Assembly: GCA_018267195.1 (NCBI GenBank) | Contig: JAFDYY010000008.1 | Span: 1 to 64,000 of the forward strand | Length of the DNA stretch: 64,000 bases | Direction of reading: 5' to 3' | From: Bacteroidota bacterium | Lineage (GTDB): Bacteria; Bacteroidota; Bacteroidia; Cytophagales; Cyclobacteriaceae | Part shown: positions 51,451 through 60,461 of the stretch, one piece after another | How positions within the stretch are numbered: the first letter of the stretch is position 1 | Layout: each line of letters begins with the position of its first letter | Made by a program: the position numbers and the translations under genes | The notes under the pieces: generated by a model | What the model was told of the DNA's origin: nothing | The model's input: only the letters and a program-made list of their open reading frames with translations | Databases searched by the model: none

Positions 51451-52635
51451 ATGGTAGCTTTGCTTTACGCACAAAAAAGTATGGCAGCCCTCTCCTATCA
51501 TCCACATTACCCATCCATAGACGATTTGCGCCAGAAAGCCATGAAGCGCATTCCGCGTTTTGTGTTCGACTATTTAGACGGTGGGTGCAACGAAGATGTT
51601 AACCTGAATAAAAACACCCGCGAACTTCGTGACGTAGAATTGATGCCGAAGTACCTTATTCCGTGGCACGGAACCAACCTAAAGACAGAATTATTTGGCC
51701 ATACCTACGATGCCCCATTTGGGGTTGCCCCCATCGGGCTGCAGGGATTAATCTGGCCCAACGCTCCGGAAATATTAGCCAAGGCGGCCGTTCAGCACAA
51801 TATTCCGTTTATTCTTAGCACCGTAAGCACCAGCAGCATAGAGCACATCAGCAAAATTACCAAAGGTAAAGCCTGGTATCAATTATACTATCCGGCCGAA
51901 GATCGCCTGCGCGATGACATTATAAAAAGGCTTCAACAATCCGGTTACAATGTGTTGGTGTTGCTGTGCGATGTACCCACGCTCGGCTTTCGTCCGCGCG
52001 ACATACGCAACGGGCTGACTATGCCTCCCAAAATGTCTTTCCGAAATATTCTCCAGATTTTATCGAAGCCGGCCTGGGCACTCAACACTTTGCAACACGG
52101 ACGGCCTCAGTTTGCTACCCTGAAGCCCTACATGCCCAAAAAAATAAATATGAAACAACTGGGCGCAATGATGGACAGTACTTTTAACGGAAGGCTGGAT
52201 GAAAGTAAAATTGCCCCGGTTCGCGAAAAATGGAAAGGCAAATTGATATTGAAAGGCGTGGCTACCGAAACGGATGCCGAACAGGCTATTAAACTTGGTT
52301 TTGATGGCCTTATTGTATCTAACCACGGAGGCCGGCAGATCGATGCCGGGCAGTCGTCTATCCATTCATTACAGGCTATCCATAAAAAATGTCAGGGCAA
52401 AATAAAAATGATGATGGATAGCGGCCTGCGCTCCGGCCCCGACATTGCCCGTGCGCTGGCCAGCGGAGCCGAGTTTGCTTTTTTAGGCCGATCCTTTATG
52501 TATGCTGTGGCCGCATTAGGTAACGAAGGAGGAAACCATGTCATCTCTATTCTAAAAACTCAGCTCCAGCAAGTGATGGAACAAATCGGGTGCGAGCAAA
52601 TAAAAAATTTACCCGAGCATTTGGTAACTGAATAA
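51451..52635 (+). CDS. FMN-dependent alpha-hydroxy-acid dehydrogenase (LldD-like)
   Basis: A 394-residue flavoprotein of the L-lactate dehydrogenase/glycolate oxidase family, which oxidises 2-hydroxy acids to keto acids. TIM-barrel motifs: FDYLDGGCNEDVNLNKN, APFGVAPIGLQGL, WYQLYYP, KGVATETDAEQA, the active-site SNHGGRQID with catalytic His and Arg, and DSGLRSGPDIARALASGAEF for the FMN phosphate. Two starts are possible: the ATG at 51451, touching the ATPase stop, and the ATG at 51481 (MAALSYHPHYP), closer to family length. It probably sits in the efflux operon; the link is positional only. The substrate is not certain. Confidence 0.88.
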   Translation: MVALLYAQKSMAALSYHPHYPSIDDLRQKAMKRIPRFVFDYLDGGCNEDVNLNKNTRELRDVELMPKYLIPWHGTNLKTELFGHTYDAPFGVAPIGLQGLIWPNAPEILAKAAVQHNIPFILSTVSTSSIEHISKITKGKAWYQLYYPAEDRLRDDIIKRLQQSGYNVLVLLCDVPTLGFRPRDIRNGLTMPPKMSFRNILQILSKPAWALNTLQHGRPQFATLKPYMPKKINMKQLGAMMDSTFNGRLDESKIAPVREKWKGKLILKGVATETDAEQAIKLGFDGLIVSNHGGRQIDAGQSSIHSLQAIHKKCQGKIKMMMDSGLRSGPDIARALASGAEFAFLGRSFMYAVAALGNEGGNHVISILKTQLQQVMEQIGCEQIKNLPEHLVTE

Positions 52636-52663
52636 CTTCCTCTTTGCCAGCCGCAACTCGATT

Positions 52664-53980
52664 TTAGAATTTATAAATTACCGCTGTGCCAAAAGTAGTT
52701 TGACTATTCAGGGTAAAATCTCCGTTCGCATCCATAAACTGTTGCGATTTTTTATTGGCTACTCCCGCCACTTTATCCCAGATGTCCAGACGAAGTTCCG
52801 GTTTTAAAAGCAAGTGGCCATCGGCCAGTGTCAGTGTACCGGTAAACGTAAAGGTGTTAGCCGCTGCCCCCACCGCACCGGTTGGGTTGTGAGCCATATC
52901 TACTCTGGTAAGATCATAGTTTCTTAATGCTCTGGCTCCCGACCGGTTATCAAAATGCTCGCCTCTAAAACCAATACTAATCAAGTCAGATACTTTAACG
53001 ACCAGGTAAATATTGGCACCTCCCCAATGTTTAGTATTGATGGTATCATTATCTGCCGGTATGTAGGTGCCAGGCGAGCGCAACGCTCCATACTGGCTTC
53101 CATACATCAACCAATATCCAATATAAACCCGATCGGTTAGCTGATAGCCCCCGTTCAGATCAAACACAGTAAAATTACCACGCGGTGTATCGCCTCTTTT
53201 ATTGGCATTGGCTTCATTCGAACTGAAATAGTTAATATAAACACTCAAGCCTTCGGCCGGTGTCAGAGCTAATTGGCCGATTATCCCTTTCGCGCGGTTG
53301 TTATCGTAGATGTAATCAAAGCCGTTGGTTATGCCCAGCATCACCGAAATTTTATCGTTGAAGGCATACGTGCTTTTTAATCCGGTATGGTAAAAAGGAA
53401 TACCACTGTTGAAGGTGTGATTAATGGAATAAAAGAAATTGAGCGGAGCATCAATGTATTCATAGCCAAGGTGGGTTCCAAACTGCCCCATTACAAAAGA
53501 CAACTTGCGGGTAGCGTTGTACTTAAAAAATGCTTGCTTAATGATGATGGCCGAATAATTATCATTGCCAATCCGGTAGCCATACGCTGGAGTAAGCACC
53601 GGCACATTGCCATAGTTTCCATATTGCGCGTTGGGGCCAAAGGCCAGATCGGCCACAGCCTCCGAATTTTTATGGGTGTATTTAAAAACTGTCTGTACCA
53701 TGCCGAGGGAAAATTGATCTACGCGTCTGTCGAACCCACGGCCTACCCCCGATTGCCCCATGTTATCGCGCGAGGCCGGACGGTTGAAATTGGTAAAGTA
53801 GTATGAATCCATATATCCTGATAACTCCATCTTCCCCTTTTCTTTATTTTCTTCTTCTGATTGATTTTCTGTTTTCTTCTCTTCTGTGTTTTGAACCTTC
53901 GCATGAACGGAAAGAAACGTCAGAAAAAATGCCCATAGGCATAGACTTGCCTTTTTCATATTTTTGTGTGTGTTTTTCAT
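52664..53980 (-). CDS. Outer-membrane beta-barrel porin (Bbp2/OmpL-like)
   Basis: A protein of 438 residues from the ATG at 53980, or 431 from the ATG at 53959; either start gives a signal peptide (ASLCLWAFFLTFLSVHA). A charged spacer of Glu and Lys follows, then GYMDSYYFTNFNRP and repeated amphipathic strands with aromatic ends, finishing in TTFGTAVIYKF, a typical outer-membrane barrel terminus. The type resembles beta-barrel porin-2. The frame is open to 54022, but that upstream part overlaps the hairpins after amt. It lies downstream of amt on the same strand; a role in ammonium or nitrogen uptake through the outer membrane is inferred. Confidence 0.85.
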   Translation of the reverse strand: MKNTHKNMKKASLCLWAFFLTFLSVHAKVQNTEEKKTENQSEEENKEKGKMELSGYMDSYYFTNFNRPASRDNMGQSGVGRGFDRRVDQFSLGMVQTVFKYTHKNSEAVADLAFGPNAQYGNYGNVPVLTPAYGYRIGNDNYSAIIIKQAFFKYNATRKLSFVMGQFGTHLGYEYIDAPLNFFYSINHTFNSGIPFYHTGLKSTYAFNDKISVMLGITNGFDYIYDNNRAKGIIGQLALTPAEGLSVYINYFSSNEANANKRGDTPRGNFTVFDLNGGYQLTDRVYIGYWLMYGSQYGALRSPGTYIPADNDTINTKHWGGANIYLVVKVSDLISIGFRGEHFDNRSGARALRNYDLTRVDMAHNPTGAVGAAANTFTFTGTLTLADGHLLLKPELRLDIWDKVAGVANKKSQQFMDANGDFTLNSQTTFGTAVIYKF

Positions 53981-54006
53981 TAAACAATAAACTAAAGTTG
54001 TCCTGT

Positions 54007-54061
54007 CGGGGTATCTCACCACCCCGCGGGGCGCTTTAGTGATCTCACCTCAAAGCGCCCC
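54007..54061 (-). other. Tandem hairpins between amt and the porin gene
   Basis: Two stem-loops in a row. The first has a six-base stem (54007-54012 with 54021-54026) closing the loop ATCTCACC; the second has a perfect ten-base stem (54028-54037 with 54052-54061) and a 14-base loop that contains the same ATCTCACC. Neither is followed by a T run on the minus strand, so they are not classical terminators. They may stabilise or attenuate the amt-porin transcript, or be a repeat element. Confidence 0.6.
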
Positions 54062-54094
54062 GATTCAATTCATGGCTTTACATATTTTTCTTGG

Positions 54095-55450
54095 TTAGGC
54101 TATTTTTTCTTTCACTACCGACCAATCCACCGGGTATATATTTTCTCCGTGCTGGCTTAAATCAGATCCTACTTTCTTTTCTTCGGCCGATACTTTGAGC
54201 GAAGAAACCAGATCCGTTATTTTAAGGATGAGGTAGGATCCGACAAACGTGTAAGGGATTACAATGGCAAGAGCCATCAGGTGTACTTTAAAAAGGGTAC
54301 CTTCTCCAAACAACAAACCATTGCCCGTTGTGTTGGCACTGTTCACAGCCGTATTGGCCAACAGAGCCGTGAGTACCATCCCCATCAGCCCGCCAACGCC
54401 ATGGCAGGGGAATACATCCAGTGTATCTTCCAGTGTAGTCTGGGTCGTTTTCCAATGTGCCACCAGGTTACTGGCTAATGCCGAAACCGTTCCTATAAAA
54501 ATGCTGGAAGGAATAGTAACATAACCGGCCGCAGGTGTAATGGCCACTAAGCCCACAACTGCACCAATGCAAAACCCGAGGGCAGACGGTTTTTTGTTCC
54601 GGGCCATATCAAACAACACCCAGCACAAGCCGGCCGCGGCCGAAGCGGTGTTGGTAACGGCAAATGCGGAGGCCGCCAAGGTGCCTGCACTCATAGCACT
54701 GCCGGCATTAAATCCAAACCAGCCAAACCACAACAAGCCTGTGCCTAACAACACAAATGGAATATTGGCCGGAGCAATCGGAGCCTTCTCTTCCGATTTA
54801 TTCCGTAAGTAAATAGAAGCGGCTAAAGCAGCAAACCCGGCCGACATGTGTACTACCGTACCTCCGGCAAAATCTAGCACACCAAGTTTAAACAGGAATC
54901 CATCGGGGTGCCAGGTCCAGTGTGCCAGCGGTGCATAAATAAGCAATGAGAAAAGTACCAGAAAGATGATGTACGATTTAAACTTGATTCGTTCGGCAAA
55001 CGTACCGGTAATGAGCGCAGGCGCAATAATGGCAAACTTCAACTGAAAAAAAGCAAACAGCACTAACGGAATAGTGGGTGCAAGAGACCATGGTTTGCCA
55101 TCGAGCACATGCTGAAACATAAAAAAAGTAGCTGGGTTGCCAATGAACCCGCCCATCGATTCGCCAAACGCCATACTAAATCCTACTACAATCCACAACA
55201 CACTTACCACCCCCATGGCAATAAAACTTTGCAGCATCGTAGAAATAATATTTTTGGTATCAATCATGCCCCCGTAGAAATACGCCAGCCCGGGGGTCAT
55301 TAGCAACACCAAAGCCGATGCACATAGCATCCAGGCTACATCGCCCGAATTAATACCTTCGGTTATAATCGTGCCGGGTACGGTAGGCTGAAATACAGCA
55401 AACAGGCTTACTGCTATAAGCAAGACCAGTAAGAGGATTGATTTTTTCAT
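54095..55450 (-). CDS. amt: Ammonium transporter
   Basis: A 451-residue Amt/Rh channel with an N-terminal signal-like segment and eleven predicted membrane helices. The twin His residues of the pore are present: the first in GGTVVHMSAGFAAL, the second in FPCHGVGGLMGM. Other motifs are AYFYGGMIDTKN and ALITGTFAERIKFKSY. It conducts ammonium/ammonia across the inner membrane. In many bacteria amt is followed by glnK for PII control; none is next to it here, and the following gene is a porin. The upstream 508-base gap probably holds its promoter. Confidence 0.95.
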   Translation of the reverse strand: MKKSILLLVLLIAVSLFAVFQPTVPGTIITEGINSGDVAWMLCASALVLLMTPGLAYFYGGMIDTKNIISTMLQSFIAMGVVSVLWIVVGFSMAFGESMGGFIGNPATFFMFQHVLDGKPWSLAPTIPLVLFAFFQLKFAIIAPALITGTFAERIKFKSYIIFLVLFSLLIYAPLAHWTWHPDGFLFKLGVLDFAGGTVVHMSAGFAALAASIYLRNKSEEKAPIAPANIPFVLLGTGLLWFGWFGFNAGSAMSAGTLAASAFAVTNTASAAAGLCWVLFDMARNKKPSALGFCIGAVVGLVAITPAAGYVTIPSSIFIGTVSALASNLVAHWKTTQTTLEDTLDVFPCHGVGGLMGMVLTALLANTAVNSANTTGNGLLFGEGTLFKVHLMALAIVIPYTFVGSYLILKITDLVSSLKVSAEEKKVGSDLSQHGENIYPVDWSVVKEKIA

Positions 55451-55958
55451 TCGTAAGAAGTTGGGTTAAATAATATTGGGTCTTTTCATAAAAAAACAAT
55501 ACAAAAATGTAATTAATGGGTAAAAAACAACCATATATTTCATAAAATATTAACTAATCCGATTGAATTGGGTATTTTTTGAACATAGTATTTTAAAATA
55601 CACTAATATTTTTTGCCTGATGGGGTAAAAACACAACCTTATCGGTTTGGAGTTTGACAGCCTGATTTTATTATCACGCTTAGGTTTTTTTGTTTTGTGG
55701 GCATGACGAATCAATCCTTTACTTCACGTCACACACCATATTTTATCAACTACGCATTCGTTAAAATCCAGATGAAATAGAAATGAAAACGAATATTGAT
55801 TTCTGGAATTTAGATTTTTCTGCTTCCGAAATTAATTCGATGGCCGCTATCATGGCATAAAAAAGAAGACACCTGTTACCTTTGCAAAATCAAAAAAAGA
55901 GGTTTACCGGTTGGGTACCGTGTATCAAAAAAAAATAGCCGCACACATCACTTAATTT
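55451..55958 (+). other. Long intergenic region between divergent amt and ClC genes
   Basis: 508 bases, AT-rich, with no supported gene. It must carry promoters for amt (minus) and the ClC channel gene (plus). A candidate box is listed at 55877-55884. No RNA motif, repeat or riboswitch that I can recognise is present. A 25-codon open frame at 55783-55860 has no supporting evidence. Confidence 0.6.
55877..55884 (+). promoter_or_regulatory. Candidate -7 box of the ClC channel gene
   Basis: TACCTTTG matches TAnnTTTG and lies 74 bases before the ATG at 55959. A TTTG partner is not seen at the expected distance. Confidence 0.35.
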
Positions 55959-57854
55959 ATGAGCAAAAGCATCAATGACAATATCCCGATATCTGTTTCT
56001 CTGAAGTACACCTTAGAGGAAGAAGATATCAAACAAAAAAATACCACCAGTAAACAACGGCTTTTATACATCTCGTTACTGGCTGTGTTGGTAGCGATGG
56101 TCATCAGTGGGGTGGCCAAGTTGTTGGTGCACTTAATTTACTTAATTACCAATCTTTCTTTTTATGGTCATTTTTCTTTTGCCGAAGCCAGCCCGGTAGG
56201 AAATACATTGAGCTTTTTTGTTATTCTCATTCCGGTTTTGGGTGGAGTGATTGTTGGCTTAATGGCTTTCTTTGGTTCGAAGGCGATTCGTGGGCATGGC
56301 ATACCGGAGGCGATGGAGCAGATCCTTACCAACCAAAGTAAAATAAAGCCGACCATTACTTATCTGAAACCCATCTCTTCAGCCATTTCTATCGGAACAG
56401 GCGGACCCTTTGGGGCAGAGGGGCCGATCATTGCTACCGGTGGGGCATTAGGTTCCACCTTAGGCCAGTTGCTGAAAATATCGGACAACGAACGCAAAAT
56501 ATTATTGGCAGCAGGTGCTACGGCCGGCATGGCCGCTATTTTTTACAGTCCCATTGCCGCTATATTTTTGGCCATTGAATTATTATTGTTTGAATTTTCT
56601 CCGCGCTCCATCATTCCGGTAACTATGGCTTGCATTACCGGGGCAGCCGGTCATCATTTTTTGTTTGGGCATCATCCTGTTTTTGAAACCCCCGGGGTAA
56701 CCATTTCCAGTTCCAGCAACATTGCTTTATTTACCTACAGTGTTATGGGCATTGGTATTGGGTTGCTTTCGGTAGGCATTACCAAGTTGGTTTATGTAAT
56801 CGAAGATGGCTTTGAAAAACTCCCGGTTCATTGGATGTGGTGGCCTGCGCTGGGTGGAATTGCCGTAGGCGTTGTGGGCTACTTTGAGCCCCGCACGTTG
56901 GGTGTAGGTTATAATAACATAACCGATATCCTTTCGGGAAGTCTGACCATTCAATTAGTGGGTTCGCTCTGCTTATTAAAATTTATTTCGTGGGCCATCG
57001 CTTTAGGCAGTGGAACCTCGGGCGGTACGTTGGCGCCTTTGCTTACGATTGGTGGGGCTACCGGTATGATGTTGGGCTTCGTAACCCTTCAACTATTTCC
57101 TTCTTCGGGGGTAAATCTCCCGCTGGCTGCTTTGGTGGGCATGGCCGCTATGTTTACGGGTGCTTCCCGGGCTTTCATAACATCGATCATCTTTGCCTTA
57201 GAAACCACCGGCCAGCCAAACGCCTTGTTGCCGTTGCTGGCTTCGTGCAGCGCTTCTTACTTCGTTTCATTTTTCATTATGGAGAACACCATCATGACGG
57301 AAAAAATAGCAAGACGGGGTGTAAAAACCCCGGATTCTTATGAGCCTGATATTTTGGAAGGAATTAAAGTTGAACAAGTAATGGACGACAGCGGACTGAT
57401 CTTGCACAATACCAACACCATTCAAGAAATTATAAACTGGCTGGAAACCAAACCTGAATATAAAAGGAATTACTACATCGTTTCCAACACAGACGGGGAG
57501 TATGAGGGCATTCTCCTTTCTTCTCAACTATATCATCGCACCCACTCGCCAGAAACAAAACTGGAAAGTCTTGTAAAGCAAAAACCCGTAGCCATAGAAA
57601 GCCATCACAGTTTAAGAACAGCTGCCGAAATTATTTCGACCGAGAATACCGATGTGCTTCCGGTGCTATCGGCCGACACCAAGCAAATTGTGGGCATTCT
57701 CTCGTACCATAATATTTTGGCCAGTTACAAACTGAGTCTGGAAGAACAAAATAAATACCGACCCCACATTTCACTGAAACGAAAAGGGTTGAAATTATTG
57801 GTGCGGGGGCAAAAGATAACGCGATACCTGAAATCTGATGAGGAGAAGAATTGA
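55959..57854 (+). CDS. ClC-family chloride channel/antiporter with CBS domains
   Basis: A 631-residue membrane protein. ClC selectivity motifs: GHGIPEAMEQI (GxGIP-type), GGPFGAEGPI with the gating-type Glu, and GSGTSGGTLAPLLTIGGATG. Ten or more membrane helices span about 40-440. Two CBS domains follow (about 455-585, with LEGIKVEQVMDDSGL and NTDVLPVLSADTKQIVG), which bind adenine nucleotides in relatives. The gating Glu is usually associated with H+/Cl- exchange, so it is more likely an antiporter than a pure channel. Transcribed alone. Confidence 0.93.
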   Translation: MSKSINDNIPISVSLKYTLEEEDIKQKNTTSKQRLLYISLLAVLVAMVISGVAKLLVHLIYLITNLSFYGHFSFAEASPVGNTLSFFVILIPVLGGVIVGLMAFFGSKAIRGHGIPEAMEQILTNQSKIKPTITYLKPISSAISIGTGGPFGAEGPIIATGGALGSTLGQLLKISDNERKILLAAGATAGMAAIFYSPIAAIFLAIELLLFEFSPRSIIPVTMACITGAAGHHFLFGHHPVFETPGVTISSSSNIALFTYSVMGIGIGLLSVGITKLVYVIEDGFEKLPVHWMWWPALGGIAVGVVGYFEPRTLGVGYNNITDILSGSLTIQLVGSLCLLKFISWAIALGSGTSGGTLAPLLTIGGATGMMLGFVTLQLFPSSGVNLPLAALVGMAAMFTGASRAFITSIIFALETTGQPNALLPLLASCSASYFVSFFIMENTIMTEKIARRGVKTPDSYEPDILEGIKVEQVMDDSGLILHNTNTIQEIINWLETKPEYKRNYYIVSNTDGEYEGILLSSQLYHRTHSPETKLESLVKQKPVAIESHHSLRTAAEIISTENTDVLPVLSADTKQIVGILSYHNILASYKLSLEEQNKYRPHISLKRKGLKLLVRGQKITRYLKSDEEKN

Positions 57855-57879
57855 TCTTCAGCCAAACAGATCTATTTTT

Positions 57880-59814
57880 TTATCGCGGCATTCTAAAGTC
57901 AGAACCAAACTGTTCAACAAATTCAGTTAAGTCCATCGTGCCTTTATCGCCTTCGCCATGTTTGCGCACGGCCACTTTGCTTTCGGTGGCTTCCTTTTCT
58001 CCTACGATCAGCATAAAGGGAACCTTCTTCACTTCCGAGTCGCGTATTTTGCGTCCTATCTTTTCATCGCGGTCATCTAAAAACCCACGGATGTCAATCT
58101 CTTTTAATTTATTGACAACGCTTTGTGCATAGTCATTGAATTTTTCTGAAATCGGCAATACAGCAAATTGTTCGGGTGCCAGCCACAACGGGAAGTTACC
58201 CGCACAATGTTCAATCAACACCGCCACAAATCTTTCCAACGAACCAAACGGTGCGCGGTGAATCATCACGGGTCTATGCTTTTGATTATCGGCACCAACA
58301 TATTCCAACTCAAAACGCTGTGGCAATTGATAGTCCACTTGAATTGTTCCAAGTTGCCAACTTCTGTTCAACGCATCGCGCACCATGAAATCCAACTTCG
58401 GACCATAGAATGCCGCTTCACCTTGCACAGAAACTGTTTTCAATCCACGCTCATCGGCAGCTTCTTGAATTTCTCTTTCGGCCTTATCCCACAACGCATC
58501 TTCACCAATGTATTTCTCTTTATTATTGGGGTCGCGCAACGAAACTTGTGCAGTATAATTTTCAAAGCCTAATGATTTAAAAACCAAAAGCACCAAGTCA
58601 ATTACTTTCACAAATTCTTCTTTCACCTGGTCAGGGCGGCAGAAAATGTGTGCGTCATCTTGTGTAAATCCGCGCACACGGGTGAGACCATGCAGTTCAC
58701 CACTCTGTTCATAGCGGTACACGGTTCCAAATTCGGCATAGCGAATGGGTAGATCTTTATACGAACGGGGTTTTACTTTGTATATCTCACAGTGGTGCGG
58801 GCAATTCATCGGCTTCAATAAAAATTCTTCGTTTTCGTCCGGAGTACAAATTGGCTTAAAAGAATCTTTGCCATATTTTTCATAGTGCCCTGAGGTTAAA
58901 TAAAGTTGTTTGCTGCCAATGTGCGGAGTTACCACGGGGTCATAGCCCGCTTTGATTTGCGCTCTGCGCATAAACTGTTCCAAACGTTCGCGCAAGATGG
59001 TTCCCTTCGGCAACCAAAGCGGAAGCCCTTGTCCTACTTTATCAGAGAATGCAAACAGTTCTAATTCTTTGCCCAGCTTTCTATGGTCGCGCTTCTTTGC
59101 TTCTTCCAGCATGTGCAGGTATTCATCTAATTCTTTTTGCTTGGGAAACGTGATGCCATAAATGCGTGTAAGCATTTTATTTTTTTCATCGCCACGCCAA
59201 TACGCACCCGCTACATTCAAAAGTTTAATCGCTTTGATGGGGCCGGTAGATGAAATGTGTGGCCCGCGGCAGAGGTCAACAAAATTTCCTTGTTGATAAA
59301 ACGTGATTGAACCATCTTGCAATCCATCAATCAACTCCAATTTATATTGATCGCCCTTCTTCGTGAAGTAATCAATCGCATCAGCTTTAGAAACATCTTT
59401 GCGAACAAACGCATTGTTTTGTTTTGCCAACTCGCTCATTTTTTTCTCCACGGCAGCGAGTTCTTCGTCTCCCAATATCCTTCCCTCTAAATCAACATCG
59501 TAATAAAATCCATTCTCGATAGGTGGACCTATACCAAATTTTACGCCCGGGTAAAGAGCCTCCAAAGCTTCGGCAAACAAGTGAGCTGACGAGTGCCAAA
59601 ACGCATACTTGCCGCCTTTGTCGTTCCAAGTAAAAATTTTAATCGAAGCATCTTGGTTAATCGGTCGGGTTAAATCCCAAATCTCACCGTTTACTTCAAT
59701 GGCCAGCGCATTGCGCATCAACCCCTCGCTGATGCGCTGCGCAATTTCAATCCCTTTCACTCCCTGTGGAAACTCACGAACGCTTCCATCAGGTAACGTA
59801 ATCTTAATGTTCAT
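57880..59814 (-). CDS. thrS: Threonyl-tRNA synthetase
   Basis: A 644-residue class II synthetase that charges tRNA-Thr. It has a TGS domain (1-60, [19 protein letters not shown]), a second additional domain with the editing-site motif [14 protein letters not shown], the catalytic core with zinc Cys in [11 protein letters not shown], class II motif 2 [20 protein letters not shown], motif 3 and the C-terminal anticodon-binding domain. Length matches bacterial ThrRS. A promoter-like TATATTTG lies 20 bases upstream. It converges on the ClC gene with 25 bases between. Confidence 0.97.
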   Translation of the reverse strand: MNIKITLPDGSVREFPQGVKGIEIAQRISEGLMRNALAIEVNGEIWDLTRPINQDASIKIFTWNDKGGKYAFWHSSAHLFAEALEALYPGVKFGIGPPIENGFYYDVDLEGRILGDEELAAVEKKMSELAKQNNAFVRKDVSKADAIDYFTKKGDQYKLELIDGLQDGSITFYQQGNFVDLCRGPHISSTGPIKAIKLLNVAGAYWRGDEKNKMLTRIYGITFPKQKELDEYLHMLEEAKKRDHRKLGKELELFAFSDKVGQGLPLWLPKGTILRERLEQFMRRAQIKAGYDPVVTPHIGSKQLYLTSGHYEKYGKDSFKPICTPDENEEFLLKPMNCPHHCEIYKVKPRSYKDLPIRYAEFGTVYRYEQSGELHGLTRVRGFTQDDAHIFCRPDQVKEEFVKVIDLVLLVFKSLGFENYTAQVSLRDPNNKEKYIGEDALWDKAEREIQEAADERGLKTVSVQGEAAFYGPKLDFMVRDALNRSWQLGTIQVDYQLPQRFELEYVGADNQKHRPVMIHRAPFGSLERFVAVLIEHCAGNFPLWLAPEQFAVLPISEKFNDYAQSVVNKLKEIDIRGFLDDRDEKIGRKIRDSEVKKVPFMLIVGEKEATESKVAVRKHGEGDKGTMDLTEFVEQFGSDFRMPR

Positions 59815-59833
59815 TAGTTAAATTTTAGAAATG

Positions 59834-59841
59834 CAAATATA
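59834..59841 (-). promoter_or_regulatory. Candidate -7 box of thrS
   Basis: TATATTTG on the minus strand matches TAnnTTTG and lies 20 bases before the thrS ATG, giving a short leader. No TTTG box about 20 bases further upstream; that place is occupied by two hairpins. Confidence 0.4.
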
Positions 59842-59848
59842 AGAGAAG

Positions 59849-59891
59849 TCCTGACGCTTTCGGGCAGGATACTGACATTCATCGTCAGTAT
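59849..59891 (-). other. Two hairpins between the small membrane protein gene and thrS
   Basis: A five-base stem TCCTG/CAGGA (59849-59853 with 59865-59869) lies next to a perfect eight-base stem ATACTGAC/GTCAGTAT (59869-59876 with 59884-59891, seven-base loop). On the minus strand they follow the 59910-60311 gene and may end its transcript, though there is no clear T run. Confidence 0.45.
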
Positions 59892-59909
59892 AGGCAGTTG
59901 GCAATGATT

Positions 59910-60311
59910 CTACTTTTTCGCCCAACTCCATGCCTTGATTATGATGATTGAAGTTAAAATGCTTTCGAGAAAAGAGAGAAAGACGTAAAACATTCTCCAT
60001 TCTGAAAGCGAAGAAATGCCTACCAATAATGTAAACAATGTAAAAAACAATGCTGTGCCAAAGTTTAACCACTTAGTCAGTTTGGGTTTAAGCACCAGCG
60101 ATAAAAAAATCATCAGTGCAGGAATTGTTAATATGATGGTTATTAAAAATAATTTAGCAGGGGTATCTAACATATTTTGCCCGTTCAAAAGTCCTTCAAC
60201 TTTTTTAGGCACATATAGCTCAAAATAATCGCCATAGATATAACAGAACATCACTGATGCCCATAAAGCTGAAAGCTGCACTCGGATATTTACTTTGTAA
60301 TCTTCTAACAT
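59910..60311 (-). CDS. Small four-helix membrane protein (DUF6326-like)
   Basis: A 133-residue integral membrane protein with four hydrophobic helices: around ALWASVMFCYIYGDY, LFLITIILTIPALMIFLSLV, FGTALFFTLFTLLVGISS and FYVFLSFLESILTSIIIIKA. The start, MLEDYKVNIRVQLSALWASV, resembles the DUF6326 family as I recall it; the function of those proteins is unknown. The frame is more regular than the overlapping alternative on the same strand (59818-60072), and the helices support it. It is flanked by metG and thrS, with 150 bases of AT-rich gap before metG. Confidence 0.78.
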   Translation of the reverse strand: MLEDYKVNIRVQLSALWASVMFCYIYGDYFELYVPKKVEGLLNGQNMLDTPAKLFLITIILTIPALMIFLSLVLKPKLTKWLNFGTALFFTLFTLLVGISSLSEWRMFYVFLSFLESILTSIIIIKAWSWAKK

Positions 60312-60461
60312 AAAATTTCTATATTTTCTAACAAGACAGATAACATCACATTTTGTTACAAATAGTCTCCTCCTATCGCTACTTTATCACTGTCAAAATT
60401 TTGCGTAATTGTAAACGTGGCTGTAAAGCAAAATGCTATTAACAAACTAATTCTAAAAGCA

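Noticed and set aside
55783..55860. 25-codon open frame in the amt-ClC gap
   Set aside because: Too short, no recognisable features, and not followed by a structured element.
59815..59909. Possible T-box or other tRNA-sensing leader of thrS
   Set aside because: No T-box sequence or specifier loop; such leaders are not typical of this phylum, and the -7 box leaves only a short leader.
59818..60072. 84-residue open frame on the minus strand
   Set aside because: It overlaps the 59910-60311 gene in another frame, and only the latter encodes regular membrane helices.
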